64,000 nt of DNA from Bacteroidales bacterium (GCA_017561885.1 JAFZBF010000041.1:1-64000); one strand, 5' to 3'; numbered from the stretch's first letter, positions 9,432 through 18,670 are shown. Program-made: numbers and translations. Notes: a model not told the origin generated them from the sequence alone.

Positions 9432-9461
9432 CAAATATATACATTCTCAACTATATATCAA
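9432..9461 (-). promoter_or_regulatory. Promoter of the rimP-nusA-infB operon
   Basis: The minus strand has TTG at 9461-9459, a 19-bp spacer and TATATTTG at 9439-9432. This matches the Bacteroidota -33/-7 consensus (TTG, 19-21 bp, TAnnTTTG) in both boxes and spacing. The predicted start lies about 35 bp before rimP. Confidence 0.65.
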
Positions 9462-9541
9462 ATATTTATTGACCTTTATTCGCCAAAAAGAGTTTTCTTT
9501 GCATAATGTTTGCGGGGGAACCTGCCATTTAGCGCTGAATT

Positions 9542-10549
9542 ATGGAAGTAACTGCAAGGGAAATAGCCCGGAGGCTGAACGGAGAGACAGTCGGAGATCC
9601 GGACGTCAAAGTCACGTCTGCCGCCCGTATCGAATACGGCAAGCCCGGCGACATCTGTTTCTTTGCCAATCCCAAATACGAACGCTACGTCTATTGCAGC
9701 AAGGCTTCTGCGATACTCGTAAACCGGTCTTTCGAGCCTGCGCAGCCGATTTCAGCCACTCTGATCAAGGTCGATGACGCATATCAGGCCGTGGCCGAAC
9801 TGCTCTCCTGGTTCCAGTCGCTCAAGAAAAACCGCAGGAAACGCGGCTTTATGTCCCGCATTTTCGGACGGCACCGCATAGGCCGCAGAACACGCATAGG
9901 CAAAGGCACTTGGCTGGGCGACTATGTCACCATCGGTGCCGGATGTACAATAGGCAGGGGCTGTACAATATATCCTAACGTATCTATAGCCGACAACGTG
10001 ACCATCGGGGACGATACCGTCCTCTATTCCGGAGCAAGGGTCTACAGCGACTGCATCATCGGCAGCAGGTGCATCCTGCACTCCAACTGCGTGATAGGCT
10101 CCGACGGTTTCGGTTTCGCTCCTCAGGACGACGGCAGCTACAAGAAGATCCCCCAGACAGGCAACGTAGTTATTGAGGATGACGTGGAAATAGGAGCCTG
10201 CACTACGGTAGACAGAGCCACGATGGGTTCCACCATACTCCGCACCGGCGTAAAACTGGACAATCTCTGCCAGATAGCGCACAATGTGGAAGTCGGCGCA
10301 CACACCGTCATGGCTGCAGAGAGCGGAGCAGCCGGCAGCGCCAAAATCGGGAAATACTGTACCTTCGGCGGCAAGACCATGGTAGTAGGCCACATCTCTG
10401 TCGCGGACCATACCACCCTGGCTGCCGACAGCGTCATAACCAAGACGATACGCAAGAGCGGACAGACCCTTATGGGTTACCCGGCTATGGATGCCGACCT
10501 GTACAAGAAGGCATTGATAAAATTCAGGCAGAGCGGACAGGAGGAATGA
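9542..10549 (+). CDS. lpxD: UDP-3-O-acylglucosamine N-acyltransferase
   Basis: The 335-residue enzyme adds the second acyl chain to UDP-3-O-acyl-glucosamine in lipid A synthesis. An N-terminal uridine-binding domain (about 1-100) precedes a long left-handed beta helix of hexapeptide repeats such as '[19 protein letters not shown]'. The catalytic histidine sits in '[13 protein letters not shown]', as in other LpxD proteins. A helical tail closes the protein. The gene overlaps lpxC by 4 bp (ATGA type), so translation is probably coupled. A short Arg/Lys-rich insertion around residues 92-112 lies between the two domains. Confidence 0.95.
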   Translation: MEVTAREIARRLNGETVGDPDVKVTSAARIEYGKPGDICFFANPKYERYVYCSKASAILVNRSFEPAQPISATLIKVDDAYQAVAELLSWFQSLKKNRRKRGFMSRIFGRHRIGRRTRIGKGTWLGDYVTIGAGCTIGRGCTIYPNVSIADNVTIGDDTVLYSGARVYSDCIIGSRCILHSNCVIGSDGFGFAPQDDGSYKKIPQTGNVVIEDDVEIGACTTVDRATMGSTILRTGVKLDNLCQIAHNVEVGAHTVMAAESGAAGSAKIGKYCTFGGKTMVVGHISVADHTTLAADSVITKTIRKSGQTLMGYPAMDADLYKKALIKFRQSGQEE

Positions 10550-11460
10550 TGAAGCAGCACACTGTCAGGCGGAACTATGAGTTCACAGGGAAGGGCCTTC
10601 ACACCGGAGCGGTCACGAGCCTCCGTATCCTGCCGGCTCCAGCCGGCCACGGCATCCGTTTCTCCCGCACTGACCTCGGCGGGGCCATCGTCAGGGCCAT
10701 CGCGTCGAATGTGGCCGATGCATCTTTCAATACCACGCTCGAGGAGAACGGCGTCAGGATAATGCTGGTGGAACACCTGCTTTCAGCCCTCGCCGGCCTC
10801 GGAGTCGACAATGCCCTTATCGAGATGGACAACGTAGAAGTCCCGGTGCTCGACGGCAGTGCGGCCCCGTTTGCAGAAGCCATAAGCGCCGACGGCCTGC
10901 AGGAACAGGACGCAGTGAGGAAATTCCTGGAACTCATGGAGCCTTTCCTGTACAAAGACGACCGCACTGACGCCTGGGTAATGGCAGAACCCTGCAGCGA
11001 CTTCGAAGCACAGCTTACCATAAATTTCAATTCTCCCGTCGTAGGCGTACAGACCTGCAGTTTCGACAGTTCCGTCGATTACCGCAGTCAGATCGCTCCG
11101 TGCAGGACCTTCTGCTTCTTCAGCCAGCTCGAACAGCTGGCTGCCGCAGGCCTGGTAAAAGGCGGAGATATGGACAACGCGATCGTCATCGTCGACAGGG
11201 AGGTCAACGAGGCTGAGGTCAGACGTGTCGCTGCGTTGTTCGATGCGCAGGACGTAAAAGTCAGGCAAGGCTATCTCAGCAATGTCGACCTGCATTTCGA
11301 CAACGAGTGCGCAAGGCACAAGATGCTGGACCTCATAGGAGACTTTTCCCTGCTCGGAGCCCCTCTCAAGGCCCGCATCACCGCAAGCAAGACCGGGCAC
11401 AGAATCAATACGAAAGTGGCAGCCATGCTGCTGAAACAATTATCTGAAGACAAATCATGA
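10546..11460 (+). CDS. lpxC: UDP-3-O-acyl-N-acetylglucosamine deacetylase, free-standing
   Basis: The 304-residue zinc deacetylase carries out the committed step of lipid A synthesis. The zinc ligands are visible as His77 in 'LVEHLLSAL', and His258 and Asp262 in 'HKMLDLIGD'. The general acid histidine is His285 in 'SKTGHRIN', and Glu76 is the catalytic base. The length equals the single-domain enzyme of proteobacteria. In most Bacteroidota LpxC is fused to the dehydratase FabZ in a protein of about 460 residues; here the frame stops and lpxA begins within a 4-bp overlap, so no FabZ part is present. Two adjacent ATG codons at 10546 and 10549 are both possible starts. Confidence 0.95.
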   Translation: MMKQHTVRRNYEFTGKGLHTGAVTSLRILPAPAGHGIRFSRTDLGGAIVRAIASNVADASFNTTLEENGVRIMLVEHLLSALAGLGVDNALIEMDNVEVPVLDGSAAPFAEAISADGLQEQDAVRKFLELMEPFLYKDDRTDAWVMAEPCSDFEAQLTINFNSPVVGVQTCSFDSSVDYRSQIAPCRTFCFFSQLEQLAAAGLVKGGDMDNAIVIVDREVNEAEVRRVAALFDAQDVKVRQGYLSNVDLHFDNECARHKMLDLIGDFSLLGAPLKARITASKTGHRINTKVAAMLLKQLSEDKS

Positions 11461-12224
11461 GCAATTATTATGTCCATCCCGATGCCAGAATCGGCAAGAA
11501 CGTAACCATAGAGCCTTTTGCATACATAGCCGCCGACGTTACCGTAGGTGACGGCTGCTGGATCGGGCCCAACGCCGTTATCTTCGACCACGTCAGACTG
11601 GGGAAAGGATGCAAGGTGTTCCCCGGAGCCGTAATCGGAGCAATTCCCCAGGACCTGAAGTTCCAGGGCGAGGTGACATATGTGGAAATCGGCGACAACA
11701 CCACCGTCAGGGAATGCGCCACCATCAACCGCGGCACGGCAGCCAGCGGCAAAGCCCTGACCAGGATCGGCAGCAACTGTCTCATAATGTCATACGCCCA
11801 CGTTGCGCACGACTGCCGTATCGGCGACAACTGCATCCTTGTGAGCCATTGCGGCATTGCCGGAGAGACAGACATAGACGACTGGGGAATCGTAGGCGGC
11901 GGCACGATGGTCCACCAGTTCTCCCGCATCGGAACCCACGCGATGGTCGGCGGAGCGAGCGGAGTAAACAAGGACATTCCTCCCTACATACTGGCAGCCC
12001 GCAACCCCATCTCCTACGAAGGCATCAACATCGTCGGCCTGCGCCGCAGGGGATTTTCACTCGAGGATATCGACACCATCAAGCAAGTCTACAATATCTT
12101 GTACGACAGCGAAAACAACGTCAACGACGCCTGCCGCATCATTCAGGAAATGTTCCCGGACAACAGGCATGCAAAAGTGATAACCGACTTCGTTAAAGCC
12201 TCGAAACGTGGAATCGTCAGATAA
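11457..12224 (+). CDS. lpxA: UDP-N-acetylglucosamine acyltransferase
   Basis: The 255-residue enzyme starts lipid A synthesis by transferring a 3-hydroxyacyl chain from acyl carrier protein to UDP-GlcNAc. A left-handed beta helix of hexapeptide repeats covers residues 1-190. The catalytic histidine is His118 in 'SYAHVAHDC'. The C-terminal helices end the protein at the normal length. Its start overlaps lpxC by 4 bp and its end overlaps the next gene by 17 bp, so the lpxD-lpxC-lpxA-wbqC run is one tightly coupled unit. Confidence 0.96.
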   Translation: MSNYYVHPDARIGKNVTIEPFAYIAADVTVGDGCWIGPNAVIFDHVRLGKGCKVFPGAVIGAIPQDLKFQGEVTYVEIGDNTTVRECATINRGTAASGKALTRIGSNCLIMSYAHVAHDCRIGDNCILVSHCGIAGETDIDDWGIVGGGTMVHQFSRIGTHAMVGGASGVNKDIPPYILAARNPISYEGINIVGLRRRGFSLEDIDTIKQVYNILYDSENNVNDACRIIQEMFPDNRHAKVITDFVKASKRGIVR

Positions 12225-12837
12225 GCGGACCATCCCTCTCCTGGGCACTGCCTATTTTCCGCCGGTAGAGTATTTCCACCTGCTGGCACAATATCCGTCC
12301 GTCTATGTCGAAGCCTGCGAAAGCTATCAGAAGCAGTCCTATCGGAACCGCTGCCTGATCTATGCCTCCGACGGAATCCAGACACTCCAGATTCCCGTAT
12401 GCCACGACAACATCAAGAGTGCCGCCGTCCGCGACATCCGCATCGACTATTCACGTGAATGGTTGCACCAGCACAGGATTGCTATCATCTCTGCATACCG
12501 TTCCGCCCCGTTCTTCGAATATTACTGGGACGGCATAGACGCAATCCTGCAGTCCAGGCCGGAGAAACTGTTCGACCTTGACCTGGCACTCACCAGACAC
12601 ATCGTTTCCGAAATGGATCTGAGATGCATCCTCACTCCTACCGACAGTTTCGTCAAGGATGCAGGTCCTCTTGATTTCCGGAGCAGGATACATCCGAAGG
12701 CGAAGGAAGGACCCATTTTCGAGCCAAAGCCGTATTATCAGATTTTTTCACAGAAATCCGGTTTTATCGGCAATCTCTCTATTCTCGACCTTCTTTTTCA
12801 CGAAGGCCCTCAGGCAGCTGATTTTCTGAAGGGCTGA
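12208..12837 (+). CDS. WbqC-like family protein
   Basis: The 209-residue protein starts at a GTG inside the end of lpxA. The opening 'LLGTAYFPPVEYF' and the 'YQKQSYRNRCLIYASDGIQTLQIPV' segment are typical of the WbqC-like family, found in O-antigen clusters and often near lpx or signal peptidase genes in Bacteroidota. Its chemistry is not established; a role in nucleotide-sugar modification or surface glycan assembly has been suggested for relatives. No signal peptide or membrane helix is visible, so it is cytoplasmic. The coupled position behind lpxA points to envelope biogenesis. Confidence 0.82.
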   Translation: MESSDKRTIPLLGTAYFPPVEYFHLLAQYPSVYVEACESYQKQSYRNRCLIYASDGIQTLQIPVCHDNIKSAAVRDIRIDYSREWLHQHRIAIISAYRSAPFFEYYWDGIDAILQSRPEKLFDLDLALTRHIVSEMDLRCILTPTDSFVKDAGPLDFRSRIHPKAKEGPIFEPKPYYQIFSQKSGFIGNLSILDLLFHEGPQAADFLKG

Positions 12838-12913
12838 TTCCGCAATCAGAAAAAAACGCATCAGGGAGTGCCGGCATCTGACGGCGAATTCTTCATTTTC
12901 CTACTTTGCGTTC

Positions 12914-13276
12914 ATGGAAAATATCAGACTTGGACGAGACGGAGAGCAGGCTGCACTCGAATGTCTGCAGGAGCGCGGAATGCAGCTGCTGGCCCGCAAC
13001 TGGCGCAGCGGGCACTATGAACTGGACCTGGTAATGGAATGGGTCGATTCCGTAAGGATCGTGGAAGTCAAGAGCCTCAGGGAATGCGACGGTTTCGACC
13101 CTGCGGCGAATATGACTCCGGAGAAATGCCGCAGGATAGTCAGGGCTGCCAGAAGGTATCTGGCCGAGAACCCCAGCAACAAGGAAATCTGTTTTGATGT
13201 GGTCACAGTCCTGTTCACCGACGGCGGTCCTCAAATCACTTATATTCCCTCGGCATTTTTGCCGATTCATATGTAA
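12914..13276 (+). CDS. YraN family (UPF0102) nuclease-fold protein
   Basis: The 120-residue protein has the UPF0102 layout: an N-terminal 'GRDGEQAALECLQERGMQLLARNWR' helix, then 'ELDLVMEW' and 'RIVEVKSLRE', which supply the D...E-x-K residues of a PD-(D/E)XK nuclease fold, and a C-terminal 'AARRYLAENP' helix with 'CFDVVTVL'. Members are small cytoplasmic proteins of uncertain function, often predicted to be endonucleases linked to DNA repair. It stands alone, 76 bp after the WbqC-like gene. The purB promoter overlaps its last codons. Confidence 0.85.
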   Translation: MENIRLGRDGEQAALECLQERGMQLLARNWRSGHYELDLVMEWVDSVRIVEVKSLRECDGFDPAANMTPEKCRRIVRAARRYLAENPSNKEICFDVVTVLFTDGGPQITYIPSAFLPIHM

Positions 13277-13289
13277 AATTCTAAATTTG
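13259..13289 (+). promoter_or_regulatory. Promoter of purB
   Basis: TTG at 13259-13261 (inside a TTTTTG) is followed by a 20-bp spacer and TAAATTTG at 13282-13289, an exact -7 box. It overlaps the end of the YraN-like gene and gives a leader of about 20 bases before the ATG at 13316. Confidence 0.65.
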
Positions 13290-13315
13290 CATCCTAACCA
13301 TCAAAAAGTTCAGAT

Positions 13316-14656
13316 ATGCTGAATCCGCTGACAGCCATTTCGCCCATTGACGGACGTTATTATTCAAAAACTGAAATCCTGAGCGACTATTTTTCTGAAT
13401 TCGCACTCATCAGGTATCGTGTCAGGGTCGAAATCGAATATTTCATAGCTCTTTGCAGACTGCCCCTGCCGCAGCTGGAAGATTTCGACACAGCCCTGTT
13501 CGACGGCCTTCGCGATATCTACCGCAATTTCACCCACGAAGACGCGATGCAGGTCAAGGAAATCGAGAAGACCACAAACCATGACGTAAAGGCTGTCGAG
13601 TATTTCATAAAGGACCGTTTCGACAGGATGGGCATCAGCCGCAGGCACAGCGAATTCGTGCACTTCGGACTGACCTCGCAGGACATCAACAACACATCTG
13701 TGCCCCTGTCGATGAAGGAAGGCATAGCCGACGCATTCATGCCTGTTCTCGACGAAGTGATCGATACGCTTGAAGGGCTCGCCAATGAGTGGAAAGACGT
13801 GCCCATGCTCGCACACACCCACGGACAGCCGGCTTCTCCCACCCGTCTAGGCAAGGAGATAGAGGTTTTCGCCACAAGGCTTTCGCTTCAGCGCAAGGAC
13901 CTGCTCGATGCAGTATACCCCGCCAAGTTCGGAGGTGCAACCGGCAACCTCAACGCCCATCACGTCGCATACCCCGGCACGGACTGGAATTCTTTCGCAG
14001 ACAAATTCGTATCATCGCTTGGGCTCGACCGCTCATTCCCCACAACCCAGATAGAGCATTACGATTATCTGGCTGCCCTGTTCCAGAATCTGTCCCGCAT
14101 CAATACCATACTCATCGACCTGTGCCGCGACATCTGGACCTATATCTCGATGGAATATTTCAAACAGAAGATCAAAGCCGGAGAAGTCGGTTCTTCCGCT
14201 ATGCCGCACAAGGTCAATCCCATAGATTTCGAGAATGCCGAAGGCAACCTGGGCGTGGCCAATGCCATCTACACCCATCTGGCCGCCAAGCTTCCGATCT
14301 CAAGGATGCAGAGAGACCTCACCGACTCCACCGTCCTGCGCAACGTAGGCGTTCCGGTAGCCCATTCGCTGCTTGCTCTCCGCTCGCTGCTAAAAGGCCT
14401 CGGCAAACTCATCCTCAACCGTACGAAACTTGAAGAAGACCTGCAGAACAACTATTCGGTTGTTGCAGAAGGTATCCAGACCATCCTGCGCCGCGAAGGA
14501 TATCCGAATCCGTACGAGACGCTGAAGGCTCTCACACGCACGAACAAGGGCATAACGAAAGCCGACATCGACAGTTTCATCGACTCTCTCGAGGTTGCAG
14601 AAAACGTCAAGGATGAATTGAGGGCTATAACCCCGGAAAGCTACACGGGAATCTAG
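13316..14656 (+). CDS. purB: Adenylosuccinate lyase
   Basis: The 446-residue fumarase-superfamily enzyme splits SAICAR in purine synthesis and adenylosuccinate in AMP synthesis, releasing fumarate. The family signature appears as 'GSSAMPHKVNPIDFENAEGN' with the catalytic serine loop. Other active-site pieces are 'TSQDINNTS' and 'AHTHGQPASPT', the latter holding the catalytic histidine. Length and the N-terminal 'LTAISPIDGRYYSKTE' match the PurB form found in E. coli and Bacteroidota. Its last bases overlap the end of alr on the other strand by 4 bp. Confidence 0.97.
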   Translation: MLNPLTAISPIDGRYYSKTEILSDYFSEFALIRYRVRVEIEYFIALCRLPLPQLEDFDTALFDGLRDIYRNFTHEDAMQVKEIEKTTNHDVKAVEYFIKDRFDRMGISRRHSEFVHFGLTSQDINNTSVPLSMKEGIADAFMPVLDEVIDTLEGLANEWKDVPMLAHTHGQPASPTRLGKEIEVFATRLSLQRKDLLDAVYPAKFGGATGNLNAHHVAYPGTDWNSFADKFVSSLGLDRSFPTTQIEHYDYLAALFQNLSRINTILIDLCRDIWTYISMEYFKQKIKAGEVGSSAMPHKVNPIDFENAEGNLGVANAIYTHLAAKLPISRMQRDLTDSTVLRNVGVPVAHSLLALRSLLKGLGKLILNRTKLEEDLQNNYSVVAEGIQTILRREGYPNPYETLKALTRTNKGITKADIDSFIDSLEVAENVKDELRAITPESYTGI

Positions 14657-15771
14657 TCTACCATTATCCTCTTCACACGGCTGTCAATTGCCGTGAAGAT
14701 TTCATAAGGAATAGTGGCAATCTTGTCAGCAAGGTCCTTCGCCGAGGGTTTCTCGCCGAAAATGGTAACTATGTCGCCGACCTCCGCGTCGATGCCGGTG
14801 ATGTCGATCATGCACATATCCATGCAGATGCTGCCTATGGTCGGGGCCATCTTGCCGTTGACTTCGAAAGATGCCTTTCCGTTGCCCAGGTGGCGGTTCA
14901 GTCCGTCCGCATAACCTACGCATATGGTTGCTATGGTATTCCCGTTCTTCGACAGGAGTCCCTTGCGTCCGTATCCGACAGTCCCATCCTCAGGTTTGAG
15001 ATGCTTGATCTGGATTATCGGGCAGCGGAAATATGATGTGACCTGAAGCGGTTTCTGGTCATCGTAGCTGAATCCGTAGATGCCAAGTCCAAGACGGACC
15101 ATATCAAGCTGGTATTCGGTGAAGCGCTCTATTCCGGCCGTGTTCAGGATATGCCTCAGGGGCATATATCCGAACGCCTCGCTCAACGCCCCGCTCATCT
15201 TCTCGAACAGGGCTATCTGGCCGCGGGTGAAATCGTCGTGTACATATTCGTCCGCGGCGGCGAGATGGGAATAGACTGATTTCACAAGCATATTCTTCTT
15301 TCCGCGCATGAACTCCATCAATCCTCCGAGTTCCTGCTCCACGAAGCCGAGACGGTGCATTCCGGTATCGAGGGTAATGTGGATAGGATAATTGCTGCGG
15401 CCTGACTTATCGACCTCCTCGCTGAAACGCCTGAGCGCTTCCATAGTAGGGATGCCGGGCTCGAGCTGGTATTCAATCATCTCAGGATAGCTCTCGGTGC
15501 CTGTGGTTAGCACCAGGATGGGCAACTTGATACCGTCCTTGCGCAGACGGATGCCCTCAAGGGGAGTCGCTACTCCGAGATAATCGACACCGGCGTCCTC
15601 CAGCAGATGAGCGAACTCGGTGGCGCCGTGGCCGTACGAGTTGGCCTTCACTACCACCAGCATCTTTGTGCCCGGGTTGAGCTTTGAACGGTAATATCTA
15701 TAGTTGTTGAGCACAGCGCTGCGGCTGACCTCGAGCTGTGCGTGCGGAATAGTTTTCTTAGTCTTTTCCAT
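14653..15771 (-). CDS. alr: Alanine racemase, free-standing
   Basis: The 372-residue PLP enzyme makes D-alanine for peptidoglycan. The PLP lysine is in 'VVVKANSYGHG', and the second catalytic base, a tyrosine, is in 'CVGYADGLNR' near the C-terminal barrel. The start used is the ATG at 15771; a TTG three codons earlier is less likely. Many Bacteroidota carry alr fused behind murF in one large protein; here only the racemase is present. The gene overlaps the end of the GT39-like gene by 14 bp, so it may be the last gene of the lipid-glycosylation operon. Confidence 0.95.
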   Translation of the reverse strand: MEKTKKTIPHAQLEVSRSAVLNNYRYYRSKLNPGTKMLVVVKANSYGHGATEFAHLLEDAGVDYLGVATPLEGIRLRKDGIKLPILVLTTGTESYPEMIEYQLEPGIPTMEALRRFSEEVDKSGRSNYPIHITLDTGMHRLGFVEQELGGLMEFMRGKKNMLVKSVYSHLAAADEYVHDDFTRGQIALFEKMSGALSEAFGYMPLRHILNTAGIERFTEYQLDMVRLGLGIYGFSYDDQKPLQVTSYFRCPIIQIKHLKPEDGTVGYGRKGLLSKNGNTIATICVGYADGLNRHLGNGKASFEVNGKMAPTIGSICMDMCMIDITGIDAEVGDIVTIFGEKPSAKDLADKIATIPYEIFTAIDSRVKRIMVD

Positions 15772-17305
15772 AGACCGCAAAGGTAGGATTTTTATCGGTT
15801 ATGGTGAACACAATTATACCATTTGAATCGCCCACGAGGCTGTCCACTGCATTTTCCACCGCAGACAGAGGCTGAAGTTCCAGAGGCCGGCCCAGATAGA
15901 CGTCCGCATTCTCTCCACGGGACATCATCGGAACTCCGTCGGGGAAGGTAGCCAGCACATATCGGTCGATGCCTTGCTCCTTCGCTGCGGCCACGGCTTC
16001 TTCACAGAGCGTCCGGTAGCCGATATATGGATTCACCTGCTTTACCTGCAGGCCGAATATGAACAATGCAATGTAAAGACCTGCGGCAAATCTGAATACC
16101 ACCGCCCGTATATCGTCACGCAGTACGGCCGGGATTGCCGCGAGCGTTCCGGCCTCCATAGGGACGAATATCCACGGGCTGATACTTCCGGCCAGAGTGT
16201 CTGACGGATAGCTCCTGGTGATGAAGAACACCACGGGCAGCATTATGGCCGTCAGAATCAGCGGTACCAGCAGCGACCATTTCACGAACTTTTGCTCCCG
16301 GAGGCCGGGCAACAGCAGAAAAGCGGCGTAGATCACGAGGCCCACGGCAGGAAGGAAATAGATGTCCAGCTTGCCGCTGACCAGCGTAAGCATCAGCAGG
16401 ATCACAACGGCCGAGCAGGCCATAAAAACGGCCCTGTCGTCCGTTTCCCGCCTGCGGAAGAATGCTATTGCAATCGTTCCTGCCGCCAGGATGCACCAGG
16501 GGAACATTATATACCAGAAATGCAGGATGTAAAAGTATACAGGGGCCTTGTGGTCGAAGGCATCCACTGCCCTGTCCACAGTCTGGTGAAGGAGCAGGTT
16601 TCGCAGGTACTCTCCACCGCCCTCGCGGTATGCCATCCAGAACCAGAGGCCGCAAAGAAGCGCCAGGATGCCCCAGGTCATCCATCCCCAGTAGCGTCCG
16701 ATGCTGCGCAGCTGCCTTGTGGCAAGCAGGAAGGCCGGCACGCAGAGCAGCGGAACCAGGAAGCCCACGGCCCCTTTGGAGAATATGGCCAGGAACACAT
16801 ATACGGGAAAGGCGATACGCAGACACAGCCTGCGGTCTCCCTCGTACATACGGTAGAAAGTATAGAGAGCCAGAGTGATGAACATGGTCATCATCATATC
16901 CATCCTGACAGTCACCGCACTTGCTGCGAAATAGAAAGTCGAGAGCAGGGCGGCGGCAGCGGGAACGCGCAGGCCGGACGGCATCGCAGGTGCGCACCAG
17001 CGGTCGAGCACGGCCACCGTCACGAAGGCCGGAACGAGCGCCAGCAGCGACAGATAGAGCATACTGTGGCAGCCGAAGACCAGTCTGCCGGCCATCATCA
17101 GCCAGAAGAACAGCGGCGGCTTGTCGGCATAAGGCACTCCGTGGTTGCAGAATGCGAACAGATGCCCGTCGCGCAGAGCTTCGTCCACGATGCTGAGATA
17201 GCGCAGCTCGTTGCTGACCGTAGCGTCCCTGAACAGCATCATCGGCAGCAGAGCCGCTGCACAGAACCCGAACAGTACTATGAGGCGTGGCTGCTTCTGT
17301 GCCAT
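15758..17305 (-). CDS. GT39/ArnT-like membrane glycosyltransferase
   Basis: The 515-residue protein has about a dozen hydrophobic helices and the acidic first periplasmic loop expected of GT-C fold transferases. The N-terminal pattern 'DATVSNELRYLSIVDEAL' followed by 'YADKPPLFFWLM' resembles the ArnT/PMT family, which uses an undecaprenyl-phosphate sugar donor to modify lipid A or another envelope acceptor on the periplasmic face. It overlaps the LAB_N gene by 28 bp. The upstream GT2 and LAB_N partners are typical of lipid A glycosylation systems. Donor sugar and acceptor cannot be told from sequence. Confidence 0.85.
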   Translation of the reverse strand: MAQKQPRLIVLFGFCAAALLPMMLFRDATVSNELRYLSIVDEALRDGHLFAFCNHGVPYADKPPLFFWLMMAGRLVFGCHSMLYLSLLALVPAFVTVAVLDRWCAPAMPSGLRVPAAAALLSTFYFAASAVTVRMDMMMTMFITLALYTFYRMYEGDRRLCLRIAFPVYVFLAIFSKGAVGFLVPLLCVPAFLLATRQLRSIGRYWGWMTWGILALLCGLWFWMAYREGGGEYLRNLLLHQTVDRAVDAFDHKAPVYFYILHFWYIMFPWCILAAGTIAIAFFRRRETDDRAVFMACSAVVILLMLTLVSGKLDIYFLPAVGLVIYAAFLLLPGLREQKFVKWSLLVPLILTAIMLPVVFFITRSYPSDTLAGSISPWIFVPMEAGTLAAIPAVLRDDIRAVVFRFAAGLYIALFIFGLQVKQVNPYIGYRTLCEEAVAAAKEQGIDRYVLATFPDGVPMMSRGENADVYLGRPLELQPLSAVENAVDSLVGDSNGIIVFTITDKNPTFAVYGKD

Positions 17306-17925
17306 ATCATCAGATTGCGTATATAAGTGACAAGTCCGAATGCCTGTCCAACCAGCAGGACCCAGTCATGGCGCAGGGCGCCATAGGTCACCAGAATCGT
17401 TCCGCCGACAATTCCGATTATCCAAAATCCCACCGGCAGCAGAGATTCATTGCGCTTGCGGGAATAGAGGAACTGATATATGAATCGGACAGTGAAAACA
17501 AGCTGGCCGACAGTTCCCATCACGATCATCCAGCCTGGAATCAGGTCATTGCGGAACAGGTTGGCCACAGCCGACTCAGGATCTCTCAGGAAGAGCACCG
17601 AAACCGCCGCAAACGGCAGCGCGACAAGGATTGACACTATCGAAATGCGCGCTACGTCGGGAAGTTTCTTCCATACGCCCTTCATGCCCATGTTCCATAT
17701 ATAGATGAAATACGAGATGAACAGCCCGAGCATTATCGAGAAATCGCTGCGCAGGTATGCGTATACGAAATAGACGATCGACGCCACCAGGCTCAGTATC
17801 CAGAATATGGTAGGATTGACGACCTTCTTCCGCTTTTCGGACATAAGCCACTGCACCAGTATCCTGGCCGAAAACAGGCCCTGAGCCACGAAACCTAGAG
17901 CATATATGTACCAGCTACTGTTCAT
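17278..17925 (-). CDS. Lipid A biosynthesis N-terminal-domain (LAB_N) membrane protein
   Basis: The 215-residue protein has six or seven hydrophobic helices and two copies of the LAB_N pattern: 'SARILVQWLMSEKRKKVVNPTIFWILSLVAS' near the start, and 'FTVRFIYQFLYSRKRNESLLPVGFWIIGIVG' in the second half. The internal repeat is clear from 'Q(W/F)L.S.KR...P..FWI'. Such proteins often occur between a GT2 transferase and an ArnT-like enzyme and probably help move or present a lipid-linked sugar. It overlaps the GT2 gene by 11 bp and the GT39 gene by 28 bp. Confidence 0.88.
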   Translation of the reverse strand: MNSSWYIYALGFVAQGLFSARILVQWLMSEKRKKVVNPTIFWILSLVASIVYFVYAYLRSDFSIMLGLFISYFIYIWNMGMKGVWKKLPDVARISIVSILVALPFAAVSVLFLRDPESAVANLFRNDLIPGWMIVMGTVGQLVFTVRFIYQFLYSRKRNESLLPVGFWIIGIVGGTILVTYGALRHDWVLLVGQAFGLVTYIRNLMIWHRSSHAS

Positions 17926-18664
17926 TTACGCTGTCGTCCTTAATCCGATAATTGATGTATCTCTTTGACATCCACCGGTAGCCGAAGCAGTCGCCGAGAG
18001 GGCCGAGGATACGGTTGAAAAGATGATATTTGGAATGTCCTGCAATGCGGGGATAATGCCTTACCTCAACCTGCTTCACCTTGCCGCCGGCCATCTGCGT
18101 CAAGGCAGGGAGAAAACGGTGCATCCCGGTGAACATAGGAAAGCGGCGGGCCACGTCAGTCCTTATCACCTTGAGCGGGCAGCCGGTGTCAGACACTCCG
18201 TCATGTGTAAACGCCCTGCGGAATGCATTCGCGAAGCGGCTTGATGCTTTTTTCACAAAGCCGTCGTTGCGTTTTGCGCGCACACCCGTGACCATCTCAT
18301 ATTCGCCGGCATACTGAAGCAGAAGGTTGAAATCCACAGGATCGGTCTGGAAATCGGCGTCGATATAGCCCAGCCAGGGCGAGAAACAATTGTCGAAACC
18401 GGCTTTCAATGCTCCGCTGAGGCCTGTGTTACGTTCCAGTCTTATATAGAAGAAACCGTCATGTCTAGAGCATATTTCCTTGACGAGGGCAGGTCCGTTG
18501 TCTGTCGACCCGTCATCTACAAACAGCACGCAAGCCGGTGACATCGAGCACAACGGCAGGAAGCTTGCAAGATTCTTCTCCATTGCAGCTGCGTTCTCCT
18601 CCTCGTTGTAGAAGGGGACTATGATGGTGAACTGATAGTCTGAAGTATGGTTCATCGATGACAT
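17915..18664 (-). CDS. GT2 family glycosyltransferase, polyprenyl-phosphate sugar synthase type
   Basis: The GT2 enzyme has the 'TIIVPFYNEEENAAAMEKNL' start, a 'LFVDDGSTD' motif and the 'LGYIDADFQTDP' DxD motif that binds the nucleotide-sugar and metal. It is of the ArnC/dolichol-phosphate-mannose-synthase type but lacks the two C-terminal membrane helices of ArnC, ending in a basic region. It probably charges a polyprenyl phosphate with a sugar for the ArnT-like partner. A longer frame opens at 18715, but the promoter -7 box at 18681-18674 lies inside that extension, so the ATG at 18664 (249 residues) or 18655 is the likely start. Confidence 0.9.
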   Translation of the reverse strand: MSSMNHTSDYQFTIIVPFYNEEENAAAMEKNLASFLPLCSMSPACVLFVDDGSTDNGPALVKEICSRHDGFFYIRLERNTGLSGALKAGFDNCFSPWLGYIDADFQTDPVDFNLLLQYAGEYEMVTGVRAKRNDGFVKKASSRFANAFRRAFTHDGVSDTGCPLKVIRTDVARRFPMFTGMHRFLPALTQMAGGKVKQVEVRHYPRIAGHSKYHLFNRILGPLGDCFGYRWMSKRYINYRIKDDSVNEQ

Positions 18665-18670
18665 GGTGGT

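Noticed and set aside
12820..12860. Stem CTGATT/AATCAG at the end of the WbqC-like gene
   Set aside because: It is followed by A residues instead of T residues on the transcribed strand, so it is not an intrinsic terminator for this gene.
16292..17326. Open frame of 344 codons opposite the GT39-like gene
   Set aside because: Composition (His, Gln, Arg-rich) is that of a translated antisense of membrane helices.
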